Shown here in pieces: positions 41,555 through 57,200 of a DNA stretch of 64,000 bases. Position numbers and translations under genes: made by a program. The notes beneath the pieces are model-generated. The model was given only the letters and a program-made list of their open reading frames with translations. It made no database searches and had not been told where the DNA came from. Location of the stretch: contig NZ_JAHXOZ010000003.1 in the NCBI RefSeq assembly GCF_023147585.1, positions 62,001-126,000 on the forward strand. Reading direction: 5' to 3'. This DNA is from Micrococcus sp. EYE_212 (GTDB lineage: Bacteria > Actinomycetota > Actinomycetes > Actinomycetales > Micrococcaceae). Position 1 is the first letter of the stretch. Every line of letters starts with the position of its first letter.

Positions 41555-42199
41555 CTAGGCCTGGGGCGAACGGCGCTCGGGGTCCAGCCCCATGAGTCTC
41601 ACCAGTTCATCGGCGGCCCGCTCGACGGTGTCGTTCACGACGACGGCGTCGAACTCGGGTTCCGCGGCGAGCTCCAGTCTAGCCGTATCCAGACGGCGCC
41701 GCTGTTCCTCGGGTCCCTCGGTGCCGCGCCCGACGAGCCGGGACACCAGCTCGTCCCAGCTCGGCGGGGCGAGGAACACGAAGGTGGCGTCCGGCATCGA
41801 CCGCCGCACCTGGCGGGCACCCTGGAGGTCGATCTCGAGGAGCACGTGGCGTCCGGCCGCCACGGCCTCCTCGACGCGGTCCCGCCGCGTGCCGTAGCGG
41901 TTGAGCCCGTGCACCACGGCCCACTCGAGCATCTGGTCCCGCTCCACCAGCTCGTCGAACTCCTCGGGCGAGGTGAAGAAGTAGTGCACCCCGTCCTGCT
42001 CGCCCGGCCGGGCCGGGCGGGTGGTGGCGGAGACCGAGAGCCAGGCCTGCGGGAAGTGGTCCCGGACGTAGGCGGAGACGGTGCCCTTGCCCACGGCGGT
42101 GGGCCCGGCCAGCACGGTCACGCCGGGGCCGGGGGCGACGACGGCGGTCCGCGCGGCGGGGATGGCGGGCACCGGGCCCTGGTCGTTCAGCTCGGTCAC
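41555..42199 (-). CDS. gmk: Guanylate kinase
   Basis: Converts GMP to GDP. About 214 residues. P-loop variant [37 protein letters not shown] with the GMP-binding residues, and [12 protein letters not shown]. The P-loop reads GPTAVGKG, where GPSGVGKG is usual. The GTG at 42197-42199 is preferred because AGGAGC lies just upstream; an ATG 10 codons earlier is possible. The N-terminus has an extension of about 28 residues before the P-loop. Confidence 0.93.
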   Translation of the reverse strand: MTELNDQGPVPAIPAARTAVVAPGPGVTVLAGPTAVGKGTVSAYVRDHFPQAWLSVSATTRPARPGEQDGVHYFFTSPEEFDELVERDQMLEWAVVHGLNRYGTRRDRVEEAVAAGRHVLLEIDLQGARQVRRSMPDATFVFLAPPSWDELVSRLVGRGTEGPEEQRRRLDTARLELAAEPEFDAVVVNDTVERAADELVRLMGLDPERRSPQA

Positions 42200-42268
42200 G
42201 CGCGCTCCTGGGACGGCGGCCGGGCTCACCGCGATACGGCGCTCACCGGTCCGCGACGGGGGTGGGGG

Positions 42269-42583
42269 TCACCGGCCAATATAGGCGATCAGCGCCTCGC
42301 GCTGGCGCCGGCCCAGTCCCCTGAGGCGCCGCGGCGCGGAGATCTCGCACGCCTCCATGACGGCCTGGGCGCGGACCTCCCCCACGCCGGGGAGCGCCTG
42401 GAGCAGGTCCACGGTGCGCAGCCGGGCGATCGCCGGATCGGCGTCCGCGCGCTCGAAGACATCGTGGAGGGTGACCTCGCCCTCCGCGAACGAGGCCTTC
42501 AGCGCGGCACGCGCCTGCCGCGCCTCGAGTGCCTTCGAGCGCGCCTCGGCCCGCTCGGCCGTGCTGAGTTCCCGCAGTGCCAT
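42269..42583 (-). CDS. mihF: Integration host factor, actinobacterial type (mIHF)
   Basis: A 104-residue nucleoid protein, first found as the host factor for mycobacteriophage L5 integration. It is basic and helical, starting MALRELSTAERAEARSKALEAR, with a helix-two-turn-helix end LLQALPGVGEVRAQAVMEACEI and SAPRRLRGLGRRQREALIAYIGR. Start by ATG with AAGGGGG upstream, which fits the normal family length. It has its own promoter in the gap after pyrF. Conserved pyrF-mihF-gmk order. Confidence 0.93.
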   Translation of the reverse strand: MALRELSTAERAEARSKALEARQARAALKASFAEGEVTLHDVFERADADPAIARLRTVDLLQALPGVGEVRAQAVMEACEISAPRRLRGLGRRQREALIAYIGR

Positions 42584-42671
42584 GGGCCGCCCCCTTCTCT
42601 GTCGCGCGATGCGCGGCGTCACCGAACCGTTCGATGTTCAACGGATCGGAGAATCACCGATCTGAGAGGGG

Positions 42672-42700
42672 AAGATACCACTTCGTGTGCCGTCGGTCAC
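42672..42700 (-). promoter_or_regulatory. mihF promoter
   Basis: On the minus strand, GTGACC (42695-42700), a 17-base spacer and TATCTT (42672-42677). This is the best spaced -35/-10 pair in the window. The leader of about 80 bases contains two small hairpins (GATCGG / CCGATC and CCGTT / AACGG). Confidence 0.65.
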
Positions 42701-42719
42701 TTGGCGCGCAGGGGTCATG

Positions 42720-43603
42720 TCATCCACCCAGGTCAGCGCGACTCTTCTCGAGGGAGGCGATCAGGCCCGCCAGGGTCGGCCCCGCCGCGAGGATGCCGCG
42801 GGAGGACGTCGCCAGCACCTGCGGCCACGCCGGGCCGAAGCCCGCGCGCATGCCCGCGGCCGTGGCGCCCTGGGCGCCGAAGCCGGGCGCCAGCAACGGG
42901 CCGCTCACGTCCTCGAGCCGCATGCCCAGTCGCGCGGCCTCCTCGGCGACGGTCGCCCCGACGACGAGCCCCACGGGCCCCCACTCGCCGGGTGCGGCCA
43001 GCCGGGCGTTGAGCTCGGCGGCGGCCTCCGTGATCCGTCGCGCGACGGCGCCGCCCTCCTCCCCCGCGCCCACGTGCTGCACGTCGCGACCCTCGGGGTT
43101 CGAGGTGAGCGCGAGCACGAACACGCCGCGTCCGGCGGCGTGCGCGGTCTCCGCGGCGGCGGTCAGCGTCCCGAAGCCCAGATACGGGCTCAGGGTCACC
43201 GCGTCGGCGGCCAGCGGGGAGGCGTCCTCGAGCCACGCGGCGGCGTAGCCCGCCATCGTGGAGCCGATGTCCCCCCGCTTGGCGTCCGCGATGGTGAGCA
43301 CGCCCGCGGCCCGGGCCTCGGAGAGGAGCCGCTCGAGGGCCGCGAAGCCGGCCGATCCGTGGCGCTCGTACAGGGCCACCTGGGGCTTCAGGGCCGCGAC
43401 GCGCGGGCACTCACCGCCCGCGGCGGCCTCGAGGGCGGTGAGGGAGAAGGACTCCAGGCCCGCGGCCGTGTCCGGCAGCCCCCACGCCCGCAGCAGGACG
43501 GGATGCGGGTCCACGCCCAGGCACAGCGGCCCGGCCGCCGCCATGGCGTCGGCGAGTCGCCGCCCGAACGGCGTGCGCGAGGCCCGTGCGGCGCACTCCT
43601 CGC

Positions 43604-43607
<4 letters not shown>
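42720..43607 (-). CDS. pyrF: Orotidine 5'-phosphate decarboxylase
   Basis: Last step of UMP synthesis. 295 residues, the longer type-2 form typical of actinobacteria. CLGVDPHP opens the barrel, the catalytic region is [18 protein letters not shown] with the Asp-Lys-Asp set, and GLVVGAT and [13 protein letters not shown] follow. The GTG start (43605-43607) overlaps the carB stop as GTGA. Confidence 0.95.
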
Positions 43608-46906
<3,299 letters not shown>

Positions 46907-46909
46907 GGA

Positions 46910-48136
46910 TCAGGCTCCTTCGGGGGCGGCGGACGGGGTGGCCGCGGCCGGCGCGCCGGCGGAGCGGCGCTCGGCGAGCATGGCGGCGAAGCGGTCGAAC
47001 AGGCCCAGCGAGTCGTGCGGACCCGCGGCGGCCTCGGGGTGGAACTGCACGGAGAACGCGGGCCGGTCGACGAGGCGCAGCCCCTCCACGACGTCGTCGT
47101 TGAGGGACCAGTGGGAGACCTCGACGCGGCCGTAGCGGGCCTCGGGGGCCTGAACGACCTCGCCGATGGGCGCGTCGACGGCGAAGCCGTGGTTCTGCGA
47201 GGTGATCTCCACGCGGCCGGTGGCCTTGTCCATGACGGGCTGGTTGGGGCCGCGGTGGCCGAACGGCAGCTTGTAGGTGCCGAAGCCCAGGGCGCGGCCG
47301 AAGATCTGGTTGCCGAAGCAGATGCCGAAGTAGGGCAGCTCCGCGTCCAGCACCCGGCGCAGGGTCTCCACCTGCGCGTCGGCGGTGGCGGGGTCGCCGG
47401 GACCGTTGGAGAGGAACACGCCGTCCGGCTCCACCGCCTGGATCTCGGCGAAGCCGGCGGTGGCGGGCAGCACGTGCACGCGGATGCCGCGAGCGGCCAG
47501 GTGGCGAGGGGTGGCGGCCTTGATGCCGAGGTCGAGGGCGGCGACCGTGGCGATCGGCTCCCCCTCCCAGCCGTGGTCGGCGGGCTCGACGACGTAGCCG
47601 GACTCCGCCGTGACCGTCTCGGCGAGACGCGCGCCCTCCATGGCCGGGGCAGCGCGGACCTCGGCGAGCAGCTCCGCCTCGGGGCGCTGCGCGTCCGCAC
47701 CGGAGAAGATGCCGGCGCGCATGGCGCCCGAACTGCGCAGCAGGCGCGTGATCGCCCGGGTGTCCACGCCCTGGATGCCGACGATCCCCTGCGCCGTGAG
47801 CTCCTCGTCGAGGGAGCGCTCGGCACGCCAGTTGGAGGGGCGGCGGGCGGCGTCGCGCACCACGTAGCCGGCCACCCACATGGCGCGGGACTCGCGGTCC
47901 TCGTCGTTGACGCCGGTGTTGCCGATGTGCGGGGCGGTCTGGACCACGATCTGGCGGGCGTAGGAGGGATCGGTCAGGGTCTCCTGGTAGCCGGTCATGC
48001 CGGTGGTGAAGACGGCCTCGCCGAGGGTGGTGCCGCGCGCGCCGTAGGCCCGGCCCCGGTGCACGGAGCCGTCCTCGAGGACGAGGAGGGCGCGGTCGTC
48101 GGTGCCGGCGGCGGTGCCGGGGGTCGGGGTGCTCAT
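46910..48136 (-). CDS. carA: Carbamoyl-phosphate synthase small subunit (glutaminase)
   Basis: Hydrolyses glutamine and channels ammonia to CarB. 408 residues. The N-terminal CarA domain ([37 protein letters not shown]) is followed by the class I amidotransferase domain, with nucleophile Cys in [11 protein letters not shown] and the His/Glu of [11 protein letters not shown]. The ATG overlaps the stop of the upstream membrane-protein gene as ATGA. Confidence 0.96.
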   Translation of the reverse strand: MSTPTPGTAAGTDDRALLVLEDGSVHRGRAYGARGTTLGEAVFTTGMTGYQETLTDPSYARQIVVQTAPHIGNTGVNDEDRESRAMWVAGYVVRDAARRPSNWRAERSLDEELTAQGIVGIQGVDTRAITRLLRSSGAMRAGIFSGADAQRPEAELLAEVRAAPAMEGARLAETVTAESGYVVEPADHGWEGEPIATVAALDLGIKAATPRHLAARGIRVHVLPATAGFAEIQAVEPDGVFLSNGPGDPATADAQVETLRRVLDAELPYFGICFGNQIFGRALGFGTYKLPFGHRGPNQPVMDKATGRVEITSQNHGFAVDAPIGEVVQAPEARYGRVEVSHWSLNDDVVEGLRLVDRPAFSVQFHPEAAAGPHDSLGLFDRFAAMLAERRSAGAPAAATPSAAPEGA

Positions 48137-48777
48137 CGGGGGTTCTCCTGTCCTGCGGGGTCCGCGGTGGCGGTCCGGGCGCGGTCGATGATGGTCTGGA
48201 GCGCGTCGACGACGCGGTGGCGGTCCTCGGTGCGCTGCGGGCGGAAGGCCGAGGTGAGGGCGACGTCGCCGAGGCGCCAGCCCCACGCGGCGAGCCCGCC
48301 CGGCTCGGTGAACTTGCCGGCGATCCCGGCGGAGTGCCCGACGGCGGTGAGATCGGAGGCCGGCACGAACAGGGCGTCCATCCCGGGGCGCAGGACCAGC
48401 AGGCCGGGGTGGGCGCCGGCGGCGTGCACCTCGAGGCGGGCCCTCGAGCGCAGGCCGAGGCCGTGCACGGCCACGCGGTCCAGGCGGCTCTCCTCCCGCA
48501 CCGTGCCCACGTACATCCCCTCGACGGCGAGGGCCGGCTCCTGCTCGTACAGCGCGGCGGGGGCGGCGGCCGGGGCGGGGATGCCGGACTGGGCGCGGCG
48601 CCGGGAGCGCCACCCCCATGCCAGCAGCGCGAGGATCACGGCGATCGTCAGGAGCGTCGCCACGACGATGGGCAGCCACACGCCGCTGTAGTCCTTCCCC
48701 GGGGCCGTCGGGGGCACGGGACGCGCGGCGAGCACGCCCTCCAGGCGCGCGAGGGCGTCGAAGCGCGGCCCGGTCAC
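48133..48777 (-). CDS. Single-pass membrane protein of the pyr operon
   Basis: A 214-residue protein corresponding in position and plan to M. tuberculosis Rv1382, between pyrC and carA. One membrane segment ([23 protein letters not shown], about residues 33-55), then a basic stop, an Ala/Pro linker, and a soluble domain of about 140 residues beginning [32 protein letters not shown] with predicted beta strands. Function unknown. It overlaps both neighbours (GTGA with pyrC, ATGA with carA), so it is made together with the pyrimidine enzymes. Confidence 0.85.
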   Translation of the reverse strand: MTGPRFDALARLEGVLAARPVPPTAPGKDYSGVWLPIVVATLLTIAVILALLAWGWRSRRRAQSGIPAPAAAPAALYEQEPALAVEGMYVGTVREESRLDRVAVHGLGLRSRARLEVHAAGAHPGLLVLRPGMDALFVPASDLTAVGHSAGIAGKFTEPGGLAAWGWRLGDVALTSAFRPQRTEDRHRVVDALQTIIDRARTATADPAGQENPR

Positions 48778-50156
48778 CGGCTCGCCTCGCCGGTCTCGGC
48801 GGCCGCGGGATGGCGGTAGGGCGTGGCGGGGGCGCCGTCGGCGACCACGCGGTGCCCGCGGTAGAGGGTGTGCACGGTGGCGCCCGGCAGCTCCATGCCG
48901 CGGTACGGGCTGTTGCGCGAGCGCGTCAGGTGGGCCTCGGGGTCCACGGTGCGGCGCACCGAGGGGTCCCACACCACCAGGCTCGCGACCGCGCCGACGC
49001 GCGGGGCGCCGTCGTCCTCGGCCTGGCCCTGGTCGGTGAGGCCCGCGATGCGGGCCGGGTTCACGGAGAGCACGCGGGCCACGCCGGCCCAGTCGAGCAG
49101 CCCCGTCTCCACCATGGCCTGCTGCACCACGGGCAGGGCGGTCTCCAGGCCCGTCATGCCCATCGCGGCGACCGTCCACTCGCACTGCTTCGTCTCGGGC
49201 GTGTGCGGGGCGTGGTCGGTGCCGACGGTGTCGATCGTGCCGTCGGCCAGGGCCTCGCGCAGCGCCATGACGTCGGCCTCGCGGCGCAGCGGCGGGTTCA
49301 CCTTGTACACCGGGTCGTACGAGCGCACGAGCTCCTCCGTGAGGAGGAGGTGGTGCGGGGTGACCTCCGCGGTGACACGCACGCCCTGCTCCTTGGCCCA
49401 GCGGATGAGGCGCACGGAGCCCTCGGTGGAGACGTGGCAGACGTGCAGGCGGGAGTCCACGTGCTGGGCGAGCAGCACGTCGCGGGCGATGATCGCCTCC
49501 TCGGCCACGGCGGGCCAGCCGGGCAGGCCGAGGATCCCGGAGAGCTCGGACTCGTTCATCTGGGCGCCGGCGGTGAGCTTGGGCTCCTGGGCGTGCTGGG
49601 CCACGAACCCGCCGAAGGACTTCACGTACTCGAGCGCGCGGCGCATGAGCACGGCGTCGTGCACGCACATGCCGTCGTCCGAGAACATCCGCACGCGGGC
49701 CTGGGAGTCGGCCATCGCGCCGAGGTCGGCGAGGGCCTCGCCGGCCAGGCCCACGGTCACGGCGCCCACGGGGTGCACGTCGCACCAGCCGGCGTCGCGG
49801 CCCAGGCGCCAGACCTGCTCGACGACGCCCGCGGTGTCCGCGGTGGGGGTCGAGTTGGCCATGGCGTGCACGGAGGTGAAGCCGCCCATCGCGGCGGCGC
49901 GGGTGCCGGTCTCCACGGTCTCCGCGTCCTCCTTGCCGGGCTGACGCAGGTGGGTGTGGAGGTCCACGAGCCCGGGCAGGACGATCAGGCCGGTGCAGTC
50001 GAGCACCTCGGCGGCGCCGGCGGCCGGGTGGGCGGACGCGTCCGGGCCGACGGCGGCGACCAGGCCGTCCGCCACGAGGACGTCGGCGCTCTCCCCGGAG
50101 GCGAGGGCGGCGCCGCGCAGCAGCACGGGGGCGGGGCGGGTGACGGGAGCGCTCAC
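48774..50156 (-). CDS. pyrC: Dihydroorotase
   Basis: Closes carbamoyl aspartate to dihydroorotate. 460 residues, the class I type. Metal ligands: [15 protein letters not shown] at about residue 60, [10 protein letters not shown] after TAEVTP, and the late Asp in [18 protein letters not shown] start (50154-50156) overlaps the pyrB stop as GTGA. Confidence 0.96.
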   Translation of the reverse strand: MSAPVTRPAPVLLRGAALASGESADVLVADGLVAAVGPDASAHPAAGAAEVLDCTGLIVLPGLVDLHTHLRQPGKEDAETVETGTRAAAMGGFTSVHAMANSTPTADTAGVVEQVWRLGRDAGWCDVHPVGAVTVGLAGEALADLGAMADSQARVRMFSDDGMCVHDAVLMRRALEYVKSFGGFVAQHAQEPKLTAGAQMNESELSGILGLPGWPAVAEEAIIARDVLLAQHVDSRLHVCHVSTEGSVRLIRWAKEQGVRVTAEVTPHHLLLTEELVRSYDPVYKVNPPLRREADVMALREALADGTIDTVGTDHAPHTPETKQCEWTVAAMGMTGLETALPVVQQAMVETGLLDWAGVARVLSVNPARIAGLTDQGQAEDDGAPRVGAVASLVVWDPSVRRTVDPEAHLTRSRNSPYRGMELPGATVHTLYRGHRVVADGAPATPYRHPAAAETGEASR

Positions 50157-51175
50157 GGGCGGACCTCCTGGAGGGGCTGGGCGGGCGCGGCGGAGGGCCG
50201 GCCGGGATCGTCGTGGTTGAGGACCAGGTGCAGGACGGCCATGCGCACGGACACGCCGTTGGCCACCTGCTCGAGGGCCGTGTTGCGGGGCGAGTCGGCC
50301 GCCGCGGGGCAGATCTCGAGGCCCCGGTTCATCGGCCCCGGGTGCATCACGAGCGGCTGCGCGAGGCGGCCGCCGCGCTGGGCGGAGAGCCGCGCGAACC
50401 GGTCCGCGGTCAGGCCCCACGAACGGGTGTACTCCCCCGCGGACGGGAAGAACGCGCCGCCCATGCGCTCGGCCTGCACGCGCAGCATCATGACGGCGTC
50501 GGGGGCGGCGGCGAGGGCCTCGTCCAGCGAGTAGGTGACGCGGCACGGCCACGCGTCCACGCCGACGGGCAGGAGGGTGGGCGGCGCGGCGAGGGTGACC
50601 TCCGCCCCCAGCGTCGTCAGGAGCCAGACGTTGGAGCGGGCCACGCGGGAGTGCAGGATGTCCCCCACGATCACCACGTGCATGCCGGCCAGGTCGGTGC
50701 CCGTGGGCGCCGCGCCGGTCTCGGCGGCCAGGTGGCGGCGCAGCGTGAAGGCGTCCAGCAGCGCCTGCGTGGGGTGCTCGTGGGTGCCGTCGCCGGCGTT
50801 CACCACGGCCGAGCCGACCCAGCCGGAGTCGGCCAGCTGACGGGCCGCGCCGGAGGACCAGTGGCGCATGACGATCGCGTCCGCGCCGATCGCCTCGAGC
50901 GTCTGGACGGTGTCCTTGAGGGATTCGCCCTTGGAGACGGAGGAGCCCTTCGCGGAGAAGTTGATCACGTCCGCCGAGAGGCGCTTGGCGGCCGCCTCGA
51001 AGGAGATGCGCGTCCGGGTGGAGTCCTCGAAGAAGAGGTTCACCACGGTGCGGCCGCGCAGGGCGGGCAGCTTCTTGACCTCGCGCTCGTTGACGGCCGC
51101 CATCTCCTCGGCGGTGTCCAGCACGGCGAGGGCGTCTGCGCGGCTGAGGTCGGCGGTGGAGAGCAGGTGGCGCAC
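50153..51175 (-). CDS. pyrB: Aspartate carbamoyltransferase, catalytic chain
   Basis: Joins carbamoyl phosphate to aspartate. 340 residues. The carbamoyl phosphate motif [13 protein letters not shown] is near residue 50; the aspartate domain has [12 protein letters not shown]. No regulatory chain gene (pyrI) follows, as expected outside enterobacteria. GTG start at 51173-51175, three bases after the pyrR stop. Confidence 0.96.
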   Translation of the reverse strand: MRHLLSTADLSRADALAVLDTAEEMAAVNEREVKKLPALRGRTVVNLFFEDSTRTRISFEAAAKRLSADVINFSAKGSSVSKGESLKDTVQTLEAIGADAIVMRHWSSGAARQLADSGWVGSAVVNAGDGTHEHPTQALLDAFTLRRHLAAETGAAPTGTDLAGMHVVIVGDILHSRVARSNVWLLTTLGAEVTLAAPPTLLPVGVDAWPCRVTYSLDEALAAAPDAVMMLRVQAERMGGAFFPSAGEYTRSWGLTADRFARLSAQRGGRLAQPLVMHPGPMNRGLEICPAAADSPRNTALEQVANGVSVRMAVLHLVLNHDDPGRPSAAPAQPLQEVRP

Positions 51176-51178
51176 GGC

Positions 51179-51895
<717 letters not shown>

Positions 51896-51902
51896 CCAGT
51901 GG

Positions 51903-51940
51903 GGCCCGCGCGGGACGCCCGATGACGTCCCGCGTGGGCC
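51903..51940 (-). terminator. Terminator after nusB
   Basis: 15-base arms with one mismatch and an 8-base loop, 28 bases beyond the nusB stop and upstream of the pyr promoter. Confidence 0.75.
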
Positions 51941-51967
51941 TCGCGTCGGGTGTGATCCGCGTCCCGC

Positions 51968-52417
51968 TCAGGCGAGCAGCGTCGGCTTCACCTGCTGGAG
52001 ACGGCCGAGGAGGCCGTTGACGAACTCCGGGGAGTCGTCCGTGGAGAGCTGCGCGGCCAGGGCCACGGCCTCGGACACGGCGACGGCGTCCGGCACGTCG
52101 TCCTGGAACAGCAGCTCCCACGCGCCCACGCGCAGGATCGCGCGGTCCACGGCGGGCATGCGGTCCAGGCTCCAGCCGCGGGAGTACGAGGTCAGGGCCT
52201 CGTCCAGGCGCTCCTGGTCGGCGATGACGCCCTCGACGAGCAGCTGCGTGTAGGCGTTCACCTGCAGGTCGGTCTGGGAGCGCCGGGTCTCGATGCCCTG
52301 GAGCACGGTGGTCCCGCGCTGCTCGGCCTCGAAGAGGATCTCCACCGCCCGCTGCCGGGAGCGGCTGCGCGCCGTGGTCCCCCGCTTGGCGCCGGGGGCG
52401 GAGGCGGCATCAGTCAT
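51968..52417 (-). CDS. nusB: Transcription antitermination factor NusB
   Basis: Binds boxA of rRNA leaders with S10 and supports rRNA antitermination. 149 residues, all-helical: [16 protein letters not shown], then [14 protein letters not shown] and [29 protein letters not shown]. The ATG overlaps the efp stop by 8 bases. efp-nusB is a conserved pair. Confidence 0.95.
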   Translation of the reverse strand: MTDAASAPGAKRGTTARSRSRQRAVEILFEAEQRGTTVLQGIETRRSQTDLQVNAYTQLLVEGVIADQERLDEALTSYSRGWSLDRMPAVDRAILRVGAWELLFQDDVPDAVAVSEAVALAAQLSTDDSPEFVNGLLGRLQQVKPTLLA

Positions 52418-52973
52418 TGACGCGGCCCAGGTAGTCGCCGTTGCGGGTGTCCACCTTGACGCGGGTGCCCTGCTCCACGAACAGCGGGACCTGGATCTCG
52501 GCACCGGTCTCCACGGTGGCGGGCTTGGTGCCCGCGGAGGAGCGGTCGCCCTGCAGGCCCGGCTCGGTGTAGGTGATCTCCAGGACCACGGACGCCGGCA
52601 TCTCGAGGTACAGCGGGGTGCCCTCGTTGAGGGCGATGACCACCTGGGTGTTCTCGAGCATGTACTTCGCGGCGTCGCCCACCACGGCGGCCGGGACCGT
52701 GATCTGGTCGTAGGTCTTCGTGTCCATGAACACGTAGTCCGCGCCGTCCTGGTACAGGTACTGGTAGTCCGAGCGGTCCACGATGGCGAACTCCACCTTG
52801 GTGCCCGCGTTGAAGGTCTTGTCCACGACCTTGCCGCTGGTGATGTTGCGCATCTTGGTGCGCACGAACGCCCCGCCCTTGCCGGGCTTCACGTGCTGGA
52901 ACTCGATGACGTTCCAGAGCTGGCCCTCCAGCTTCAGGACGGAGCCGTTCTTGATGTCATTGGTCGTTGCCAC
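52410..52973 (-). CDS. efp: Elongation factor P
   Basis: Relieves ribosome stalling at proline runs. 187 residues in three beta domains. The tip loop of domain I reads [14 protein letters not shown], with lysine at the modifiable position; the C-terminal signature is [29 protein letters not shown] start with GGGAGA upstream. The many polyproline-rich proteins in this window would be its clients (inference). Confidence 0.96.
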   Translation of the reverse strand: MATTNDIKNGSVLKLEGQLWNVIEFQHVKPGKGGAFVRTKMRNITSGKVVDKTFNAGTKVEFAIVDRSDYQYLYQDGADYVFMDTKTYDQITVPAAVVGDAAKYMLENTQVVIALNEGTPLYLEMPASVVLEITYTEPGLQGDRSSAGTKPATVETGAEIQVPLFVEQGTRVKVDTRNGDYLGRVND

Positions 52974-53044
52974 GAAGGTCTCCCGGTGCCTGGGGCGGGC
53001 GCGCAGCGGCCCGCCGGTCTTCTCAGTCGTTGATTGCGCGTGCC

Positions 53045-53050
53045 AGTCTA
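53045..53050 (-). promoter_or_regulatory. efp-nusB -10 box
   Basis: TAGACT on the minus strand, about 70 bases before the efp GTG, in the gap after aroB. Confidence 0.5.
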
Positions 53051-53096
53051 CGCAGTGCACGCCCCCGGCCCGTCCTGCAGGAGGGGCGGGGCCGCC

Positions 53097-54281
<1,185 letters not shown>

Positions 54282-54289
54282 TCATTCCT

Positions 54290-54928
54290 TCAGCGGGGGC
54301 AGATCCCCTCTACGATACGCCAGGCGAGCTCGCGGGCCGGATCTGACGTGGTGTCCACCACGAGGTCGGCGACCTCGTGGTAGAGGGGATCGCGCTCCGC
54401 GAGGATCCGGCTCCACGTGCCGGCCGGGTCCCCCGCGAGCACGGGGCGCCCGGCACCGCTGTCGAGCCGGCGCAGCGCCTCGGCCTCCGTCACGCGCAGG
54501 TACACGACCGCGACCTCGGGGCGGGAGAGCAGAGACCGCGTCCCGGGCGAGAGCACGGCGCCGCCGCCGCTGGCCAGGACGCACGGCACGGCGCGGCTCA
54601 GGACGTGCTCGATCACCCGTGCCTCCTCGGCCCGGAACGCCCGCTCGCCGTGCTCGGCGAAGAAGGCGGGGATGGGTCCGTGGACCTGCACGAGGAGGTC
54701 GTCGGAGTCCACGAACGCCAGCCCCGTGGCCTCGGCCAGGGCGCGCCCGACGGTGGTCTTCCCCGCGCCCATGGGCCCCACGAGCACGAGGCCGCGCCGC
54801 GTGCCGGCGTCCTCCCCCGCCCTGGCCGACGCGGCGAGCCGCGCCTCGAGGGCGCCGGCCATCGCGTCCCACGGCCGAGCCGTGCAGGGCCCCGGGACGG
54901 GGTGGGTCGCCGGGCAGGCGGCCGTCAC
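54290..54928 (-). CDS. aroK: Shikimate kinase
   Basis: Phosphorylates shikimate. 212 residues, about 40 longer than usual at the N-terminus. P-loop GPMGAGKTTVGRAL, shikimate-binding DSDDLL, the SGGGAVLS block and the lid Arg region RPVLAG. The GTG at 54928 (weak GAGG upstream) is used; the ATG at 54862 is an alternative that would trim part of the extension. 10 bases after aroC and 17 before aroB. Confidence 0.92.
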   Translation of the reverse strand: MTAACPATHPVPGPCTARPWDAMAGALEARLAASARAGEDAGTRRGLVLVGPMGAGKTTVGRALAEATGLAFVDSDDLLVQVHGPIPAFFAEHGERAFRAEEARVIEHVLSRAVPCVLASGGGAVLSPGTRSLLSRPEVAVVYLRVTEAEALRRLDSGAGRPVLAGDPAGTWSRILAERDPLYHEVADLVVDTTSDPARELAWRIVEGICPR

Positions 54929-54938
54929 GGCGCGGGCC

Positions 54939-56174
54939 TCACGGCAGGGGGTCGCCCATGGGGCCGTCGGCGGGGGCGTCCCCCGCAGGCTCGGGCAGCG
55001 CGGGGATCGCGGCCGTGAAGGCCTCCAGGTTGCGCCGGGTCTCCCCGAGCGAGTCGCCGCCGAACTTCTCCATCACGGCATCGGCCAGCACGAGCGCGAC
55101 CATGGCCTCGGCGACGATGCCCGCGGCGGGCACCGCCGCGACGTCCGAGCGCTGGTGGTGCGCCGTGGTCTCGGCGCCGGTGGCCACGTCCACGGTCGGC
55201 AGCGCGCGCGGGACGGTGGCGATGGGCTTCATCGCCGCGCTCACGCGCAGCACCTCGCCCGTGGACATGCCGGCCTCGATGCCGCCGGCGCGGTCGCTCG
55301 TGCGACGCGGTCGGCCGCCGTCGCCGCGGGCGATCCCGTCATGGGCCGCCGAGCCGCGGCGGGAGGCGGTGGCGAAGCCGTCGCCCACCTGGACGCCCTT
55401 GATGGCCTGGATGCCCATGAGGGCGCCGGCCAGACGCGCGTCGAGCCGGCGGTCCCCGTGCACGTGCGAGCCGAGGCCGATCGGCACGCCGTAGGCGAGG
55501 ACCTCCACGACGCCGCCGAGGGTCTCCCCCTCCTTGTGCGCCGCGTCCACCTCGGCCACCATCGCGGCCGAGGTCTCCGGGTCGAGGCAGCGGACGGGGT
55601 CGGCGTCGAGCCGGGCCACGTCCTCGGGCACGGGGAAGGCGTGGTCCGCGGGCAGGGTGGCCGCTCCGAACGCGACGGTGTGCGAGACGATCCGCACGCC
55701 GAGCTCGGCGAGGAACGAGCGGGCCACGGTGCCGAGGGCCACGCGCGCGGCGGTCTCGCGGGCCGAGGCGCGCTCCAGCAGGGGGCGGGCGTCGTCGAAG
55801 CCGTACTTCTGCATGCCGGTGAGGTCGGCGTGGCCGGGACGCGGGCGGGTCAGCTTCGCGTTGCGCGCGAGCCCCGCGAGCTCCTCGGCCGGCACGGGAT
55901 CGGCCGCCATCACCTTCTCCCACTTGGGCCACTCGGTGTTGGCCACCTGGATCGCCACGGGCGAGCCCAGCGTCAGGCCGTGCCGCACGCCGCCGAGCAC
56001 GGTGACGGCGTCCTGCTCGAACGACATCCGCGCGCCGCGGCCGTAGCCGAGGCGACGGCGCGCGAGCGCGTCCGCGATCGCCTCCGTCGTCACCGGGATC
56101 CCGGCGGGGAGACCTTCGAGGATTCCTGTCAGGGCGGGGCCGTGAGACTCTCCCGCTGTCAACCAGCGCACCAT
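54939..56174 (-). CDS. aroC: Chorismate synthase
   Basis: Reduced-FMN-dependent last step to chorismate. 411 residues. Signatures: the N-terminal [57 protein letters not shown] and [15 protein letters not shown] Pro/Ala/Asp-rich tail of about 15 residues closes the protein. Start by ATG at the conserved N-terminus. Confidence 0.97.
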   Translation of the reverse strand: MVRWLTAGESHGPALTGILEGLPAGIPVTTEAIADALARRRLGYGRGARMSFEQDAVTVLGGVRHGLTLGSPVAIQVANTEWPKWEKVMAADPVPAEELAGLARNAKLTRPRPGHADLTGMQKYGFDDARPLLERASARETAARVALGTVARSFLAELGVRIVSHTVAFGAATLPADHAFPVPEDVARLDADPVRCLDPETSAAMVAEVDAAHKEGETLGGVVEVLAYGVPIGLGSHVHGDRRLDARLAGALMGIQAIKGVQVGDGFATASRRGSAAHDGIARGDGGRPRRTSDRAGGIEAGMSTGEVLRVSAAMKPIATVPRALPTVDVATGAETTAHHQRSDVAAVPAAGIVAEAMVALVLADAVMEKFGGDSLGETRRNLEAFTAAIPALPEPAGDAPADGPMGDPLP

Positions 56175-56255
56175 GCCGACGATCCTCTCACGCAGGCGGG
56201 GCGCCGCCGCCGGATGTGACCGGCGGCGTCGCCCGCGGGCCGTGCCGGCGGCGGG

Positions 56256-57200
56256 TCAGGCCCCGGCCACGCCGAGTGCCCGGGCGGCCGCGGCCGTCAC
56301 CGCGGCCCAGTCCGGCTCCGGCGCACCGGCCTCCCGGCGGGGCCGAGCGGTGAAGAGGCGCACCTGCTCCACGCCCTGGTGCAGCAGCATCGCGACGCCG
56401 GACACGACCGCCCCTCCGTGGCCGGACCACGCGTGGGCGAGGGCGGAGGGCCACGGGTCGTACGCGGCGTCCAGCAGGGGCGGCAGCGCCCCGCCCTCGG
56501 GGAGGCACGGGGCGAGGGGGTCGGCGGCGCGGGGCGGCAGGGTGGCGACGAGCGCGCGCAGGTCCGGGGCCAGGGCCAGGAGCTCGGCCTGTGCCATGAC
56601 CTCCACCCGGAGCCCGAGCCCGGCCGCGAGGTCTGCGACGTCCGCGGCGCGGGACGGCTCCCGCACGCCGAACGCGACGGCGTCGGCGCCGAGCTGCCAC
56701 GCGGCCAGCACCGCGGCGGCCGCGGTGCCGCCGTTGCCGAGCACACCCATGGCACCGCCGCGGGCGGCGGGGTCCAGCCCTGCGGTGCGCAGGGCACCGA
56801 CCACGCCGTCGACGTCCGTGTTGTGGGCCAGCAGGGCGCCCGGATGGTCCGGGTGGTCGCGCACGAGCGTGTTCGCCACGCCCAGCAGGCGCACCCGGTC
56901 CGTCAGGACGTCGGCCTCGGAGACCACCGCCGCCTTGAGCGGCATGGTGACGGAGACGCCCAGCCAGTCCTCCCCGGGGTCGGCGGCGCCGGATCCCGTC
57001 GCCCCGGAGGCCCTCCCGAGGCGGTCCCGCACGAAGGCGGGCAGCTCGTCCGGGCCGAGGTCGTGGCGGTCGTAGACCACGGGCAGGCCGAGGGCCGCGT
57101 AGGCGGCCCCGTGCAGCGTCGGGGAGAGCGAGTGCGCGATCGGGCGGCCGAGCACGCCGGCGCGCAGGCGGACCCCCGGGGGCGCCGGGGCGGCGCTCAC
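56256..57200 (-). CDS. aroE: Shikimate dehydrogenase
   Basis: NADP-linked reduction of 3-dehydroshikimate. 314 residues. The substrate site is GRPIAHSLSPTLHGAAY, with catalytic Lys in VTMPLKAAV and Asp in HNTDVDG; the nucleotide-binding loop GVLGNGGTAAAAVLA lacks the usual second Gly-Ala-Gly pattern but is recognisable. The GTG at 57200 overlaps the mltG stop as GTGA; the GTG two codons earlier is also possible. Confidence 0.93.
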   Translation of the reverse strand: MSAAPAPPGVRLRAGVLGRPIAHSLSPTLHGAAYAALGLPVVYDRHDLGPDELPAFVRDRLGRASGATGSGAADPGEDWLGVSVTMPLKAAVVSEADVLTDRVRLLGVANTLVRDHPDHPGALLAHNTDVDGVVGALRTAGLDPAARGGAMGVLGNGGTAAAAVLAAWQLGADAVAFGVREPSRAADVADLAAGLGLRVEVMAQAELLALAPDLRALVATLPPRAADPLAPCLPEGGALPPLLDAAYDPWPSALAHAWSGHGGAVVSGVAMLLHQGVEQVRLFTARPRREAGAPEPDWAAVTAAAARALGVAGA

